Assembly: GCF_017581965.1 (NCBI RefSeq)
Contig: NZ_JAGEVF010000005.1
Span: 1-64,000, forward strand
Origin: Winogradskyella pelagia
GTDB taxonomy: Bacteria; Bacteroidota; Bacteroidia; Flavobacteriales; Flavobacteriaceae
Length of the DNA: 64,000 nucleotides
Reading direction: 5' to 3'
A program made the translations under genes and the position numbers. This document shows positions 26,297 to 35,317 of this stretch, in pieces. Under the pieces are notes generated by a model. The model was not told where the DNA came from and ran no database searches. It worked only from the letters and a program-made list of their open reading frames with translations. Position 1 is the stretch's first letter, and every line of letters begins with the position of its first letter.

Positions 26297-27017
26297 ACCC
26301 CTCAAATATTATTATGCTTTACTTACTATGGCCTTAAGCCCATGGCAGTTTTGGCCACAAAACAACAACACCATTAAAAAGGATTCCTCTAATCTAGAGG
26401 TTAGGCCTTTCAATGAAAATATAGCTGAGCGCTATACTGGAAATGATTTTAACTATGACATCAATGATACAGGTGGTGTAAATCTGATGCAGCGCATCCT
26501 CAGAAAATTCTTTGGGTGGTTGTCTGATGTTTTTGGTTTTGATATTGACTTTTTAGATTACCAAACCCTAGAATATATAATCTACGGTTCGCTAGGAATT
26601 ATCGTGTTATATCTCCTCATCAAATTCTTAATGGAGAATCCCGTCAGCTCTGTATTTAAAACCGAAAATAAAACAATTGAAGGTTTTAGTTATGTAGAAG
26701 AGGATATTAAACAGATAGATTTTGATAAGCTTATTAAACAGGCTCTCCACAATACCAACTACAGACTTGCAACACGTTATCTATATCTTAAAGCGTTGAA
26801 GATACTGGCCAATAAAGAAATTATAGAATGGCATTTTGAGAAAACCAATTCAGATTATTACAACGAGATAAAAGATTCTAAATTAAAGTCACTTTTTAAG
26901 CGCGTGTCTTATATCTATGACTATATCTGGTATGGTGAGTTTCCTATTGACGAAGCAACTTTCAATAAAAACAAATCAGATTTTAATCAACTCATTAAGT
27001 CATCACAACATGGATAA
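26286..27017 (+). CDS. DUF4129-domain membrane protein
   Basis: This 243-residue protein has an N-terminal hydrophobic stretch (LLTMALSPWQFWPQ) that may be a signal peptide, then an extracytoplasmic segment of about 60 residues, and one clear membrane segment (about 97-116, YIIYGSLGIIVLYLLIKFLM). The cytosolic C-terminal DUF4129 domain (about 150-240) contains ALHNTNYRLATRYLYLKALK and YDYIWYGEFPID, typical of the family. DUF4129 proteins regularly sit next to MoxR/DUF58 genes; their molecular role is unknown. It overlaps the following DUF4350 gene by 8 bp. Confidence 0.85.
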   Translation: MSNKPLKYYYALLTMALSPWQFWPQNNNTIKKDSSNLEVRPFNENIAERYTGNDFNYDINDTGGVNLMQRILRKFFGWLSDVFGFDIDFLDYQTLEYIIYGSLGIIVLYLLIKFLMENPVSSVFKTENKTIEGFSYVEEDIKQIDFDKLIKQALHNTNYRLATRYLYLKALKILANKEIIEWHFEKTNSDYYNEIKDSKLKSLFKRVSYIYDYIWYGEFPIDEATFNKNKSDFNQLIKSSQHG

Positions 27018-28215
27018 ACGTTCTAAAATAGCGCTTTATGTCATTGGTGCGGTGATTCTATTAATGATGATTGCAGAAGTCACCAAGCCCAAAGCCATCA
27101 ACTGGAGAGATTCGTACTCAGCATCAGACAAAATACCTCTTGGTTGTTATGTGATGTTTAATGAATTAGAAACTTTTTCAGACCAGCCTATTTTAACATC
27201 GGAAGAAAGTATTTACCAATATCTAAAGCAAGTTGATACTACAACGAAAAAGACTTTGGTTTTTATAAATAATCGCATCTATTTTGACGCCGAGGAGTCC
27301 GAAGCTTTATTAAATTTCGTAAACAAGGGAAATACAGTTTTTTTAAGCAGTACTTACTTTTATGGTAATGTAATGGACACTTTAAATATTGCTATACAAC
27401 GCCAATATTCTAATTTATTTAAAGCAACCTCCTCTCATCATTTTACAAGTCCACATCTTCAAGAATTTAATCGAAACTTTGAAGACGTTATAGAAAACAG
27501 TCACTTTGTTTCCGTAGACACCCTAAACACAACCATTTTAGGCAGAGTTACAACCGTTGATGAAGATGATACCGAGATTACAAACCCAAATTTTGTAAGT
27601 GTTAACTATGGTGATTCTAATGGACAGTTCCTTCTTCACTCAAATCCTTTTGCCTTTACAAATTACCATTTGCTTAAAGGCAACGAAGACTATGCTGCAG
27701 CAATTTTGTCGTTTTTACCAAAGCAGCAAATTATTTGGGATAACAACTATAAAAGTGGAAGAAAAATTATTACAAGCCCTTTGCGCTACATCCTTCAGAA
27801 TACAGCATTGAAATGGGCGTTCTATATTAGTATGTTAGGGTTAGTTCTATTTGTGCTTTTTAGAGGTAAACGAACACAACGCATAATACCAGTTATTGAT
27901 AAGCTAGAAAACGCAACTGTAGACTTTACTAGAACTATAGGTGAGCTATATTATCAACATGGGGACTTTAGTAATATAATAGAGAAAAAAATTGAATACT
28001 TCCTCGAGTTTACCAGAACCAATTACTATTTAAATACTGCAAATCTTAATCTGGCTTTTATAGAAAAATTAGCTATTAAGTCTGGTAATACTAAGGAAGA
28101 CTCTAGGATATTAGTGGATTATTTGGTGTATTTAAAATCAAAAAACACGCATACAGAAGAAGAGCTCATAGAGCTAAATAAAAAAATTGAACAGTTTACA
28201 AAACACAGATTATAA
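27010..28215 (+). CDS. DUF4350-domain membrane protein
   Basis: This 401-residue protein starts at 27010 (MDKRSKIALYVIGAVILLMM), eight bases inside the end of the DUF4129 gene; a longer frame reaching upstream is not needed and lacks similarity. One membrane segment at about 6-24 leads to an extracytoplasmic DUF4350 domain (about 40-260, with DSYSASDKIPLGCYVMFNEL and VFINNRIYFDAEE), which has the fold of a glutamine-amidotransferase-like ligand domain. A second membrane segment (ALKWAFYISMLGLVLFVLF) precedes a cytosolic helical C-terminus. Its stop codon overlaps the MoxR start by one base. Confidence 0.85.
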   Translation: MDKRSKIALYVIGAVILLMMIAEVTKPKAINWRDSYSASDKIPLGCYVMFNELETFSDQPILTSEESIYQYLKQVDTTTKKTLVFINNRIYFDAEESEALLNFVNKGNTVFLSSTYFYGNVMDTLNIAIQRQYSNLFKATSSHHFTSPHLQEFNRNFEDVIENSHFVSVDTLNTTILGRVTTVDEDDTEITNPNFVSVNYGDSNGQFLLHSNPFAFTNYHLLKGNEDYAAAILSFLPKQQIIWDNNYKSGRKIITSPLRYILQNTALKWAFYISMLGLVLFVLFRGKRTQRIIPVIDKLENATVDFTRTIGELYYQHGDFSNIIEKKIEYFLEFTRTNYYLNTANLNLAFIEKLAIKSGNTKEDSRILVDYLVYLKSKNTHTEEELIELNKKIEQFTKHRL

Positions 28216-29285
28216 TGCAAGAACATGACGAAAATTTACCTGAGAATTCAGAAGAAAATCAGGAGCAGTTTATACCAGAAACGAATGAAGCTACGCCTAA
28301 AGAGACAACTAATCCTTCAGAATTTGAGAGTAGAATAGATTTAAAGCCGCTTCAAGAAAGTGTTGAGCAAATAAAAAAACAGATTGCCAAATTTATTGTA
28401 GGGCAAAATGAAATGATAGAGCTATTGATTATTTCTATTTTAACCAATGGCCATTCGTTAATTGAAGGCGTTCCTGGGGTGGCTAAAACCATAACAGCCA
28501 AATTACTTGCTAAAACTTTAGATGTAGATTTTAATAGAATTCAATTTACGCCAGATTTAATGCCTAGTGATATTCTAGGGACCTCAATCTTTAATGTAAA
28601 AACTAACGATTTTGAATATAAAAAAGGGCCAATTTTTTCAAATATTGTTTTAATTGACGAGATTAATAGGGCACCAGCCAAAACACAAGCTGCACTTTTT
28701 GAGGTTATGGCAGAACGGCAGATTACTATGGATGGTATGCGCTATGATATGTCGCCACCTTTTCTGGTCTTTGCGACACAAAACCCTATTGAACAAGAGG
28801 GTACATATCGTTTACCTGAAGCACAATTAGATCGTTTTTTATTTAAAATAGATGTAGATTACCCTTCACTTGAAGATGAAATTCAAATTTTAATAGACAA
28901 CCATAAGCGTTTAGATGTTATGGATTTTGATACTATAACATCTGTATTATCAGCAGAAGCCATCCAGAAGTACCAAAATCTAATCAAACAGATTATTGTA
29001 GAAGATAATCTTCTAAACTATATCGCTTCAATTATTCACAACACACGTAATAATGCTAATTTATATCTTGGAGCTTCACCAAGAGCGTCTATAGCTATAT
29101 TAAATGCCGCAAAGGCTAATGCAGCAATTAATGGCAGGGATTTTGTTACACCAGATGACATAAAACGCTGTACCAAAGCTGTTTTAAAACATCGCTTGGT
29201 TCTCACACCAGAGCGCGAAATGGAGGCCTTTACGGTAGATAAGGTTGTTGATCAAATTCTAGAAACCATTGAGATTCCGCGTTAG
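28215..29285 (+). CDS. MoxR-family AAA+ ATPase
   Basis: MoxR ATPases act as chaperones for the maturation of protein complexes, usually together with a vWA/DUF58 partner. This 356-residue protein has a 45-residue acidic N-terminus and the AAA+ core. The Walker A is GVPGVAKT (85-92), the Walker B LIDE (146-149), and the sensor 1 region ATQNPIEQEGTY (from 187), followed by LPEAQLDRFLF. The C-terminal lid contains GASPRASIAIL and VLKHRLVL. All key residues for ATP hydrolysis are present. It is directly coupled to the DUF58 gene (one-base overlap). Confidence 0.96.
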   Translation: MQEHDENLPENSEENQEQFIPETNEATPKETTNPSEFESRIDLKPLQESVEQIKKQIAKFIVGQNEMIELLIISILTNGHSLIEGVPGVAKTITAKLLAKTLDVDFNRIQFTPDLMPSDILGTSIFNVKTNDFEYKKGPIFSNIVLIDEINRAPAKTQAALFEVMAERQITMDGMRYDMSPPFLVFATQNPIEQEGTYRLPEAQLDRFLFKIDVDYPSLEDEIQILIDNHKRLDVMDFDTITSVLSAEAIQKYQNLIKQIIVEDNLLNYIASIIHNTRNNANLYLGASPRASIAILNAAKANAAINGRDFVTPDDIKRCTKAVLKHRLVLTPEREMEAFTVDKVVDQILETIEIPR

Positions 29286-30616
29286 TGAAAGAATTCTTTA
29301 AACATACCTATTTAAACTTCAGGTTTTTTCTTGTAGCCATAACATTTGTAGCCCTATTCATATTGGCTTATATTTTCCCTGGGTTACTAAGTATAGTTAC
29401 TATTTTATTCTTTGTCGCTTTAGGCTTGGTTGCTGTAGATTTGATTTTGCTATTTAAACAAAAGGGAATTAAAGCTTCACGGCTACTACCAGAAAAACTG
29501 AGTAATGGCGATGACAACCCAATTGATATTAAAATAACAAATCTCTATAATTACAAGGTTGATTTACTTTTAATAGACGAGTTGCCCTTTCAGTACCAAA
29601 AACGTGATTTTGAGATAAAGACAAATTTAAATCCTGCAGAGCAAAAGAAAATCACCTATACCTTAAGACCACTAGAACGTGGTGAATATTACTTTGGAAA
29701 TTTAAACCTATATGTAAATTCACCAATCGGTTTAGTTACCAGGCGATTTCAATTTGCTAAGGATGCGATGGTACCCAACTACCCATCATTTCTTCAGTTA
29801 CGTAAATATATGCTCATGGCATTTTCAAACAAGTTATTAGAATATGGCTTAAAGAAAATCCGACGCATAGGTCATACTATGGAATTTGAGCAAATTAAGG
29901 ATTATGTTCCTGGTGATGATATCAGAAATATTAATTGGAAAGCGACCGCCAAGCGAAATCAATTAATGGTTAATCAATTTCAGGATGAACGCTCACAACC
30001 TATTTACAGTGTTATTGATAAAGGCCGTGCTATGAAAATGCCTTTTGATGGTTTGAGCTTATTGGACTATGCTATAAATGCTACACTTGTAATAAGCAAT
30101 GTAGCCCTTAAAAAACAAGATAAGGCCGGGATGTTCACATTTTCGCGTAAGGTAGACAATAAGGTTGTGGCAGAAAGACGTCCTTCTCAAATGAATAAAA
30201 TTCTGGAAACTTTATACAACGTCTCTACTGATTTTGTTGAATCTGATTTTTCTAGACTTTATATTGATATAAAGCGCAATATTACGCAGCGAAGTCTATT
30301 ACTCTTATATACTAATTTTGAAACCCTTGATGCGCTGCATAGGCAATTACCCTATCTGCAGGCCATTGCGAAGAATCATCTTTTGGTTGTTATATTTTTT
30401 GAAAATACCGAATTATATAAACTTACAAATATTACAGCAGAGAGTACCTTCGATATTTTTCAAAAAACGATTGCAGAAAAGTTTGTGTACGAAAAGAAGC
30501 TTATTGTAAATGAACTCCAAAAACATGGTATTCAATCCATTTTAACCGCTCCTGAGAATCTAACAATAAATACTATAAATAAATATTTGGAGATAAAGGC
30601 AAGAGGGCTCATTTAA
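29285..30616 (+). CDS. DUF58 protein with degenerate vWA fold
   Basis: This 443-residue protein starts at GTG 29285, overlapping the MoxR stop by one base. Two membrane segments (about 13-55) anchor it, followed by a beta-rich region and the DUF58 signature at about 207-233 (YVPGDDIRNINWKATAKRNQ). The vWA-like domain begins at about 240; its metal site reads Asp-245-Lys-Gly-Arg where classical vWA domains have DxSxS, as is usual for DUF58. It is the expected partner of the MoxR ATPase and closes the operon. The membrane anchor suggests the complex acts at the inner membrane. Confidence 0.92.
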   Translation: MKEFFKHTYLNFRFFLVAITFVALFILAYIFPGLLSIVTILFFVALGLVAVDLILLFKQKGIKASRLLPEKLSNGDDNPIDIKITNLYNYKVDLLLIDELPFQYQKRDFEIKTNLNPAEQKKITYTLRPLERGEYYFGNLNLYVNSPIGLVTRRFQFAKDAMVPNYPSFLQLRKYMLMAFSNKLLEYGLKKIRRIGHTMEFEQIKDYVPGDDIRNINWKATAKRNQLMVNQFQDERSQPIYSVIDKGRAMKMPFDGLSLLDYAINATLVISNVALKKQDKAGMFTFSRKVDNKVVAERRPSQMNKILETLYNVSTDFVESDFSRLYIDIKRNITQRSLLLLYTNFETLDALHRQLPYLQAIAKNHLLVVIFFENTELYKLTNITAESTFDIFQKTIAEKFVYEKKLIVNELQKHGIQSILTAPENLTINTINKYLEIKARGLI

Positions 30617-30802
30617 GAAATATTTATTTCCTGTTTCAGGTACCTACATTCAATTTCCAATTTCTCAGTTTTAACTTCAATTTCTAACGAAAGTACAATT
30701 CATCCATTCAAACTTACAATTGAGTAAAAATAATTACTGTTAGCAGGAGTGTTGTTGGATATTTGAATCAATAAAACAAATAACCATTAAAATTTTGATA
30801 CC

Positions 30803-31219
30803 ATGAAAAATGTAATCTTAACAATCGCCTTTCTATTTTCCATTGCTTTTGGATTTGCTCAAGACAATGGAATAACAATTACAGTTACCGTAGATAATTT
30901 AACCAGTGATAAGGGTAATGCTTCTTTCTCCTTACATACAGCCAACACCTTTATGAAGGGTGCGGGAATTAAGAATGCTTCTTCTGAAATTAAGAACGGA
31001 AAAGCCATAGTAACCTTTACAAACGTGAAGCCTGGAGAATATGCTATTTTGGGAATGCACGACGCTAATGAGAATGGTAAAATGGATTTTAGAGAAAATG
31101 GAATGCCACTAGAAAGTTTTGGTACATCTAACAATGTTATGGCCTTTGGTCCACCACAATATGATGAAGCCAAATTTAAAGTTGAAGATAAAGATTTAAA
31201 CCTAAAGATTCGGTTTTAA
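30803..31219 (+). CDS. Secreted DUF2141 protein
   Basis: This 138-residue exported protein has a signal peptide (MKNVILTIAFLFSIAFGFAQ, cleaved near residue 19). The DUF2141 domain spans about 25-135, with ITVTVDNLTSDKGNASFSLH, IKNGKAIVTFTNVKPGEYAI and a calcium-site-like HDANENGKMDFREN. The function of the family is unknown; a small periplasmic beta-sandwich is expected. It is separated from DUF58 by 186 bp in which I see no gene, and ends at a strong terminator shared with dps. Confidence 0.88.
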   Translation: MKNVILTIAFLFSIAFGFAQDNGITITVTVDNLTSDKGNASFSLHTANTFMKGAGIKNASSEIKNGKAIVTFTNVKPGEYAILGMHDANENGKMDFRENGMPLESFGTSNNVMAFGPPQYDEAKFKVEDKDLNLKIRF

Positions 31220-31241
31220 CCTTACATACTTTAAAACAATA

Positions 31242-31268
31242 AAAGCCAGCAAATTGCTGGCTTTTTTT
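31242..31268. terminator. Bidirectional intrinsic terminator
   Basis: A 9-bp stem (AAAGCCAGC / GCTGGCTTT) with a 5-base loop is followed by a T-run, between the convergent DUF2141 gene and dps. Confidence 0.88.
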
Positions 31269-31278
31269 AATAGTTTAA

Positions 31279-31758
31279 TTAGACGGTCTCTCCTAACCAA
31301 GCCTTCATCATCCAAACAGTTTTTTCCTGTTCCGTGATAAAATCACTCATCATAGAATTGGTACCTTCATCATTAGCGTCATCTGATGAATCTAAAATCT
31401 GACGCTCTATCTTTAATAGCTCGGTCAAAGAATCTATAATTAATCTAACCGCATCTTCATCCTTAGATACATTTTTACCAACGGGTACTTTTGCCGCCTT
31501 AATATAATCATCAAAAGTATGTAAAGGTGTCGCTCCTAAAGTTAATATACGTTCAGCCACTTCATCTACCTTAAGATTGGCATCCGTATATAATTCTTCG
31601 AATTTTGCGTGAAGATCAAAAAAAGCCTTCCCTTTAATATTCCAATGAATACCTCTTAAATTTTGATAATACAATTGAAAATTAGCTAAAAGTGTATTTA
31701 AATCTGTTGCTAATTGCTGGGTTTTTAAGGTGTCTAAACCTATACTATTTAAAGTCAT
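31279..31758 (-). CDS. dps: Dps-family ferritin-like DNA-protection protein
   Basis: Dps forms a 12-subunit shell that oxidises Fe2+ with hydrogen peroxide and stores iron, protecting DNA. This 159-residue protein has the four-helix ferritin fold. The ferroxidase ligands are visible in YYQNLRGIHWNIKGKAFFDL (His) and HAKFEELYTDANLKVDEVAERI (Asp/Glu). The length is typical and there is no long charged N-terminal tail, so DNA binding may be weak. It diverges from oxyR across 99 bp, an arrangement that makes OxyR control likely. Confidence 0.95.
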   Translation of the reverse strand: MTLNSIGLDTLKTQQLATDLNTLLANFQLYYQNLRGIHWNIKGKAFFDLHAKFEELYTDANLKVDEVAERILTLGATPLHTFDDYIKAAKVPVGKNVSKDEDAVRLIIDSLTELLKIERQILDSSDDANDEGTNSMMSDFITEQEKTVWMMKAWLGETV

Positions 31759-31857
31759 ATACTTACATTTTAGATATAAAGATAAGGCAGAAATAAAGTA
31801 CAGGCGCTATAGATTTTATGAATAGTTTTAATACTTTTATAACTTAAATGAATACTT

Positions 31858-32796
31858 ATGACAATTACTCAACTTAAATACGCTCTGGCTATAGCTGAGC
31901 ACAAAAATTTCACCAAAGCTGCAGAAAAGTGCTTTGTGACGCAACCAACTTTGAGCACTCAAATCCAGAAACTTGAAGACGAATTGGACGTCATTATGTT
32001 CGATAGAGGTAAAAAACCTATTGAATTAACCGAGGTTGGACGGAAAATTGTTTATCAAGCCCGAAATATCGTAAATGAGGCAGAACGCATTCAGGACATA
32101 GTTGATCAGCAAAAAGGATTTATCGGTGGCGAATTTAGATTAGGGATTATACCGACGGTTATGCCTACTTTACTGCCAATGTTCTTAAATAACTTCATTA
32201 AGAAATATCCAAAAGTCAAGCTCAAAATAGAAGAGTTAACTACTGAAGAAATCTTAATAAGAATAAATGACGGCCACTTAGATGCAGCAATTGCGGCCAC
32301 ACCTTTAGAGAGCGACAACATAAAGGAGCGCGTGTTATTTTACGAACCATTTGTGGCCTACATTCCTCAAAACCACAGATTAAGAAATCATAAAATCATT
32401 GAAGTTAGTGATTTAGATATTGAAGATATGCTATTATTAGAGGACGGCCACTGTTTTAGGGACGGTGTTATAAACTTATGTAAGACATTTAAAGACCAAA
32501 TGGATGAGAATTTTCAACTTGAAAGCGGAAGTATTGAAACTTTAATTAAATTGTCTAACGAAGGCCTCGGAATGACTCTTTTACCCTATCTGCACACCCT
32601 TGATATCAAAGAAAACTTAAATTCTAATTTAAAGCACTTTAAAGAGCCTTCACCGGCAAGAGAAGTAAGTATAATATATCATAAAAGTGAGCTGAAAATG
32701 CAAATAATTGATGCTTTGCATGAGGTTATTTCTGGTGTTATAAGAGGTGCAATTGCTTTTAGCAACGTTGAAATTATAAGTCCTCTCCCAAAATAA
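31858..32796 (+). CDS. oxyR: Hydrogen-peroxide sensor OxyR (LysR family)
   Basis: OxyR is a LysR-type activator switched on by a peroxide-induced disulfide. The winged helix-turn-helix is at about residues 1-60 (AIAEHKNFTKAAEKCFVTQP, then TLSTQIQKLEDEL). Both redox cysteines are present, Cys-199 in LLLEDGHCFRDG and Cys-208 in NLCKTF, at the same numbers and in the same context as in E. coli OxyR. The 312-residue length is standard. It is divergent from dps, a known OxyR target, and followed by its own terminator. Confidence 0.95.
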   Translation: MTITQLKYALAIAEHKNFTKAAEKCFVTQPTLSTQIQKLEDELDVIMFDRGKKPIELTEVGRKIVYQARNIVNEAERIQDIVDQQKGFIGGEFRLGIIPTVMPTLLPMFLNNFIKKYPKVKLKIEELTTEEILIRINDGHLDAAIAATPLESDNIKERVLFYEPFVAYIPQNHRLRNHKIIEVSDLDIEDMLLLEDGHCFRDGVINLCKTFKDQMDENFQLESGSIETLIKLSNEGLGMTLLPYLHTLDIKENLNSNLKHFKEPSPAREVSIIYHKSELKMQIIDALHEVISGVIRGAIAFSNVEIISPLPK

Positions 32797-32797
32797 A

Positions 32798-32821
32798 AAA
32801 AGCGACTCGTAAGTCGCTTTT
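32798..32821. terminator. Bidirectional intrinsic terminator after oxyR
   Basis: A perfect 10-bp stem (AAAAGCGACT / AGTCGCTTTT) with a 4-base loop lies right after the oxyR stop codon, against the end of a convergent small gene. Confidence 0.88.
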
Positions 32822-32823
32822 CT

Positions 32824-33021
32824 TTATGCTTTTAAATAGATTAAACATTGATTGAGTTCAGGGTTTTGATGGATTAGGGACTGGATAAAAATCCTGAGGT
32901 CTTCAAGTTCGTGAGGCAGCAATCGTTTAACTGCTTTTTCCACTTCCTTGCAAAATAAACTCGCATCAAAACTCACTTTTTTAAGTACCGTCAACGTGTA
33001 CTCGTACATTGCTCTCGCCAT
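32824..33021 (-). CDS. Small conserved-looking protein of unknown function
   Basis: I do not recognise a named family. The 65-residue protein is soluble and probably all-helical: MARAMYEYTLTVLKKVSFD, then EVEKAVKRLLPHELEDLRIF, ending NQCLIYLKA. It contains two Cys. Coding is supported by its position right up against the oxyR terminator, a clean ATG and codon use like its neighbours. I have the impression of similar small proteins in other Flavobacteriaceae, which a database search would settle. Confidence 0.65.
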   Translation of the reverse strand: MARAMYEYTLTVLKKVSFDASLFCKEVEKAVKRLLPHELEDLRIFIQSLIHQNPELNQCLIYLKA

Positions 33022-33228
33022 AGTTTCTTTGATAGGTTTTAAATTAACAAAACGTAGATTTTTTTATAGGCTATTATCTTTTATTACATTCCTAAGGTAG
33101 AAAAAAAAGTTAAATAGGTTCAATTTGTTTAACAGGTTTTTATGTTAAATGTCAATATTTAACGACGAGCTTCCTTTTTACAACAAGATAATTCCCACAA
33201 ATAATAAATTGATGCACAGATTGTGATA

Positions 33229-34056
33229 TTAAAAACGATTGTCGCCATCTAATAAATCACCCAAACCTCCCAAAATACTTCCTTCTCCTCTATCTTTTCC
33301 GCCTGCTCTAGGTGCTGATGCGATGATACGATTTGCAAGCCTACTAAATGGCAGGGATTGTATATAAACTTTTCCAGGACCTTGGAGTTTGGCAAAAAAT
33401 AATCCTTCACCTCCAAATATAGAATTCTTAATACCACCTACAAATTCGATGTCGTAGTCAACACTTTGCGTAAATCCAACGATACATCCTGTATCAACAC
33501 GCAATATCTCACCAGCATTCAAGGTTTTCTCGGCCATGGTGCCACCAGCATGGACAAAAGCCATGCCGTCACCTTCTAGCTTTTGCATTATAAAACCTTC
33601 TCCTCCAAATAGGCCTCTACCCAGTCGCTTAGAAAACTCTATGCCCACACTAACACCTTTGGCTGCGCACAAGAAAGCATCTTTTTGGCATATAAACTTA
33701 CCGCCAAAATCAGTTAAATCAATAGGTATTATTTTTCCAGGATATGGCGACGCAAAAGAGACATTTCGTTTTCCGACTAAATCATTATAGAAAGCTGTCA
33801 TAAATAGGCTTTCACCAGTAAGGATTCGTTTGCCTGCACCTAAGATTTTGCCTAAAAACCCTTTGTCCTTTTTAGATCCATCACCAAATATGGTCTCCAT
33901 CTTTACACCATCGTCCATCATCATAAAACTACCCGACTCCGCAATTACGGCCTCTTGTGGGTCTAATTCTATTTCTACAAATTGCATTTCCTCTCCATAG
34001 ATTCGGTAATCTATTTCGTGTGCATTTCTATCGCTGTAATCAGGTAATCGTTCCAT
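33229..34056 (-). CDS. TIGR00266/AIM24-family protein
   Basis: This 275-residue soluble protein is a double-psi/TRAP-like beta-barrel of the TIGR00266 (AIM24) family. Recognisable segments are [54 protein letters not shown] and [20 protein letters not shown]; the two GGEG repeats mark the pseudo-symmetric halves. The C-terminus is Gly-rich and ends in an aromatic residue. The human relative AIM24 is mitochondrial; the role in bacteria is unknown. It is 108 bp downstream of the DUF4442 gene on the same strand. Confidence 0.9.
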   Translation of the reverse strand: MERLPDYSDRNAHEIDYRIYGEEMQFVEIELDPQEAVIAESGSFMMMDDGVKMETIFGDGSKKDKGFLGKILGAGKRILTGESLFMTAFYNDLVGKRNVSFASPYPGKIIPIDLTDFGGKFICQKDAFLCAAKGVSVGIEFSKRLGRGLFGGEGFIMQKLEGDGMAFVHAGGTMAEKTLNAGEILRVDTGCIVGFTQSVDYDIEFVGGIKNSIFGGEGLFFAKLQGPGKVYIQSLPFSRLANRIIASAPRAGGKDRGEGSILGGLGDLLDGDNRF

Positions 34057-34164
34057 TGTTATCCGTTTTTATAATTGATTTAATTAATATGTTGAACTTT
34101 ACTGCTTTTTGTTACAGAAGTATATTTTAAGTAATAAAATAATTCATGTTTTCAGACGATAAGA

Positions 34165-34620
34165 CTAAGATTTCACTTTTAGGGTCCATTCAAAATTAAA
34201 AGAAGATACTTCTATGCCCTGTTCATTAATACCGTTGGCCTTTAACCAAACTGTTTGACCTTCATCAGATGCTATTGCCTTTGCAATGGCCTCATTAACT
34301 TTTTCACCATCATTGCAGGTAAAGGTTATTTTTCCCGTTGCTTTTTTTGTAAAAGTAGCGTTGTTATTTGCTACAAGCATAGATATCTTTTTTCCACTTT
34401 GTCTAATTTTTTGCATCACTAAAGCTCCAGTACTTAACTCGGCCGCCATGCCTTGTACAGCCCAAAACATGGAATTAAATGGATTCTGATTTATCCATCG
34501 ATGTTTTACCTTAACAACGCATTTTTTGTCATCCAAACAGGTTGTTCTTACTCCGGTAAAATAAGCCGCAGGAAGCTTAAACATTAAATATTTGTTGAGT
34601 TTTGAAGGTGTAATATCCAT
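34165..34620 (-). CDS. DUF4442 hot-dog-fold protein (PaaI/YiiD-C-like)
   Basis: This 151-residue cytosolic protein has a hot-dog fold of the DUF4442 type, related to thioesterases. Typical segments are FKLPAAYFTGVRTTCLDDKKC, the helix-start NPFNSMFWAVQGMAAELSTG and the closing strand GIEVSSFNFEWTLKV. The usual catalytic Asp/Glu of PaaI thioesterases is not obvious, though AELSTG has Glu at the helix position. An acyl-thioester-related role is possible but not shown. Confidence 0.85.
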   Translation of the reverse strand: MDITPSKLNKYLMFKLPAAYFTGVRTTCLDDKKCVVKVKHRWINQNPFNSMFWAVQGMAAELSTGALVMQKIRQSGKKISMLVANNNATFTKKATGKITFTCNDGEKVNEAIAKAIASDEGQTVWLKANGINEQGIEVSSFNFEWTLKVKS

Positions 34621-34704
34621 ATGTAAATCAATTATACCACACTAAAATAAGGCATTTTAACGGCGCATACTAATGTTAATAAACTGTTAATTTTTAGTAC
34701 TATG

Positions 34705-34738
34705 TTTTGCATAATACCTTCTTTTAGATATATATTTG
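34705..34738 (+). promoter_or_regulatory. Bacteroidota promoter for the DUF4870 gene
   Basis: A -33 element (TTTTG, 34705-34709) and an exact -7 box (TATATTTG, 34731-34738) are separated by 21 bases, fitting the Flavobacterium consensus. The ATG lies 29 bases after the -7 box. Confidence 0.7.
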
Positions 34739-34766
34739 CATAAGAAACTATTATATACTTTTTAAA

Positions 34767-35213
34767 ATGACCGATAATCATCATAAAAATTTAGCGACTT
34801 TTATACATCTTTCCACCTTTTCAAGATTTATAATCCCTTTTGGAAACTTTATAGGTCCCATTATACTTTGGAGTGTTAATAAGGATAAATCGGAATTTGT
34901 AGACAAGCACGGTAAACAAGCTATAAACTTTCAAATAAGTATTTTACTATATGCCATAATAATAGGAACAATTAGTGTCCCATTCTTTATTTTCAAACTT
35001 TTTGACGGACTAGACGTTATTGATTTTCATGGGTTCCATAATTTTCACATTAATGTAGGCGAACCTTCTCCTCTTTTATATATAGGCGGAGGTCTAGGGG
35101 CTTTAGCAGTAATCGCTTTTATTATTGAATTAGCCCTGATAGTCAAAGCGAGCTTAATGGCAAGAGACGGTAAAATGTACAACTATCCTTTAACCATCAA
35201 TTTTTTAAAATAA
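34767..35213 (+). CDS. DUF4870 membrane protein (Tic20-like)
   Basis: This 148-residue protein has an N-terminal cytosolic stub (HHKNLATFIHLSTFSRFIIP), then three to four membrane segments: about 19-35, 58-80 and 105-128. The motif FVDKHGKQAINFQISILLY is the DUF4870 signature. The fold resembles Tic20-like membrane proteins; function is not known. In this window it precedes the PadR-PspC block, and in Bacteroidota DUF4870 is often close to PspC genes, so a shared envelope role is plausible. Confidence 0.85.
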   Translation: MTDNHHKNLATFIHLSTFSRFIIPFGNFIGPIILWSVNKDKSEFVDKHGKQAINFQISILLYAIIIGTISVPFFIFKLFDGLDVIDFHGFHNFHINVGEPSPLLYIGGGLGALAVIAFIIELALIVKASLMARDGKMYNYPLTINFLK

Positions 35214-35251
35214 ATAATCTTGTCCTTAAACATATAACATTTATCAATCAA

Positions 35252-35270
35252 AGTTGATTTCAAATCAACT
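35252..35270. promoter_or_regulatory. Perfect 19-bp palindrome upstream of padR (putative operator)
   Basis: AGTTGATTT-C-AAATCAACT is a perfect 9-1-9 inverted repeat, 48 bp before the padR start codon. PadR regulators bind palindromes close to their own promoters and usually repress their own operon, so this is the obvious candidate operator. It has no T-run and no gene ending just before it that needs a terminator. Confidence 0.6.
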
Positions 35271-35317
35271 ATAATCAATCAAAAAATGAACAGTTTAATC
35301 GAATTAAAGTCAAAAAC

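Noticed and set aside
26917-27009. A longer DUF4350 protein starting at 26917
   Set aside because: It would overlap DUF4129 by 100 bp and lacks a sensible N-terminus; the ATG at 27010 places the membrane segment directly at the start.
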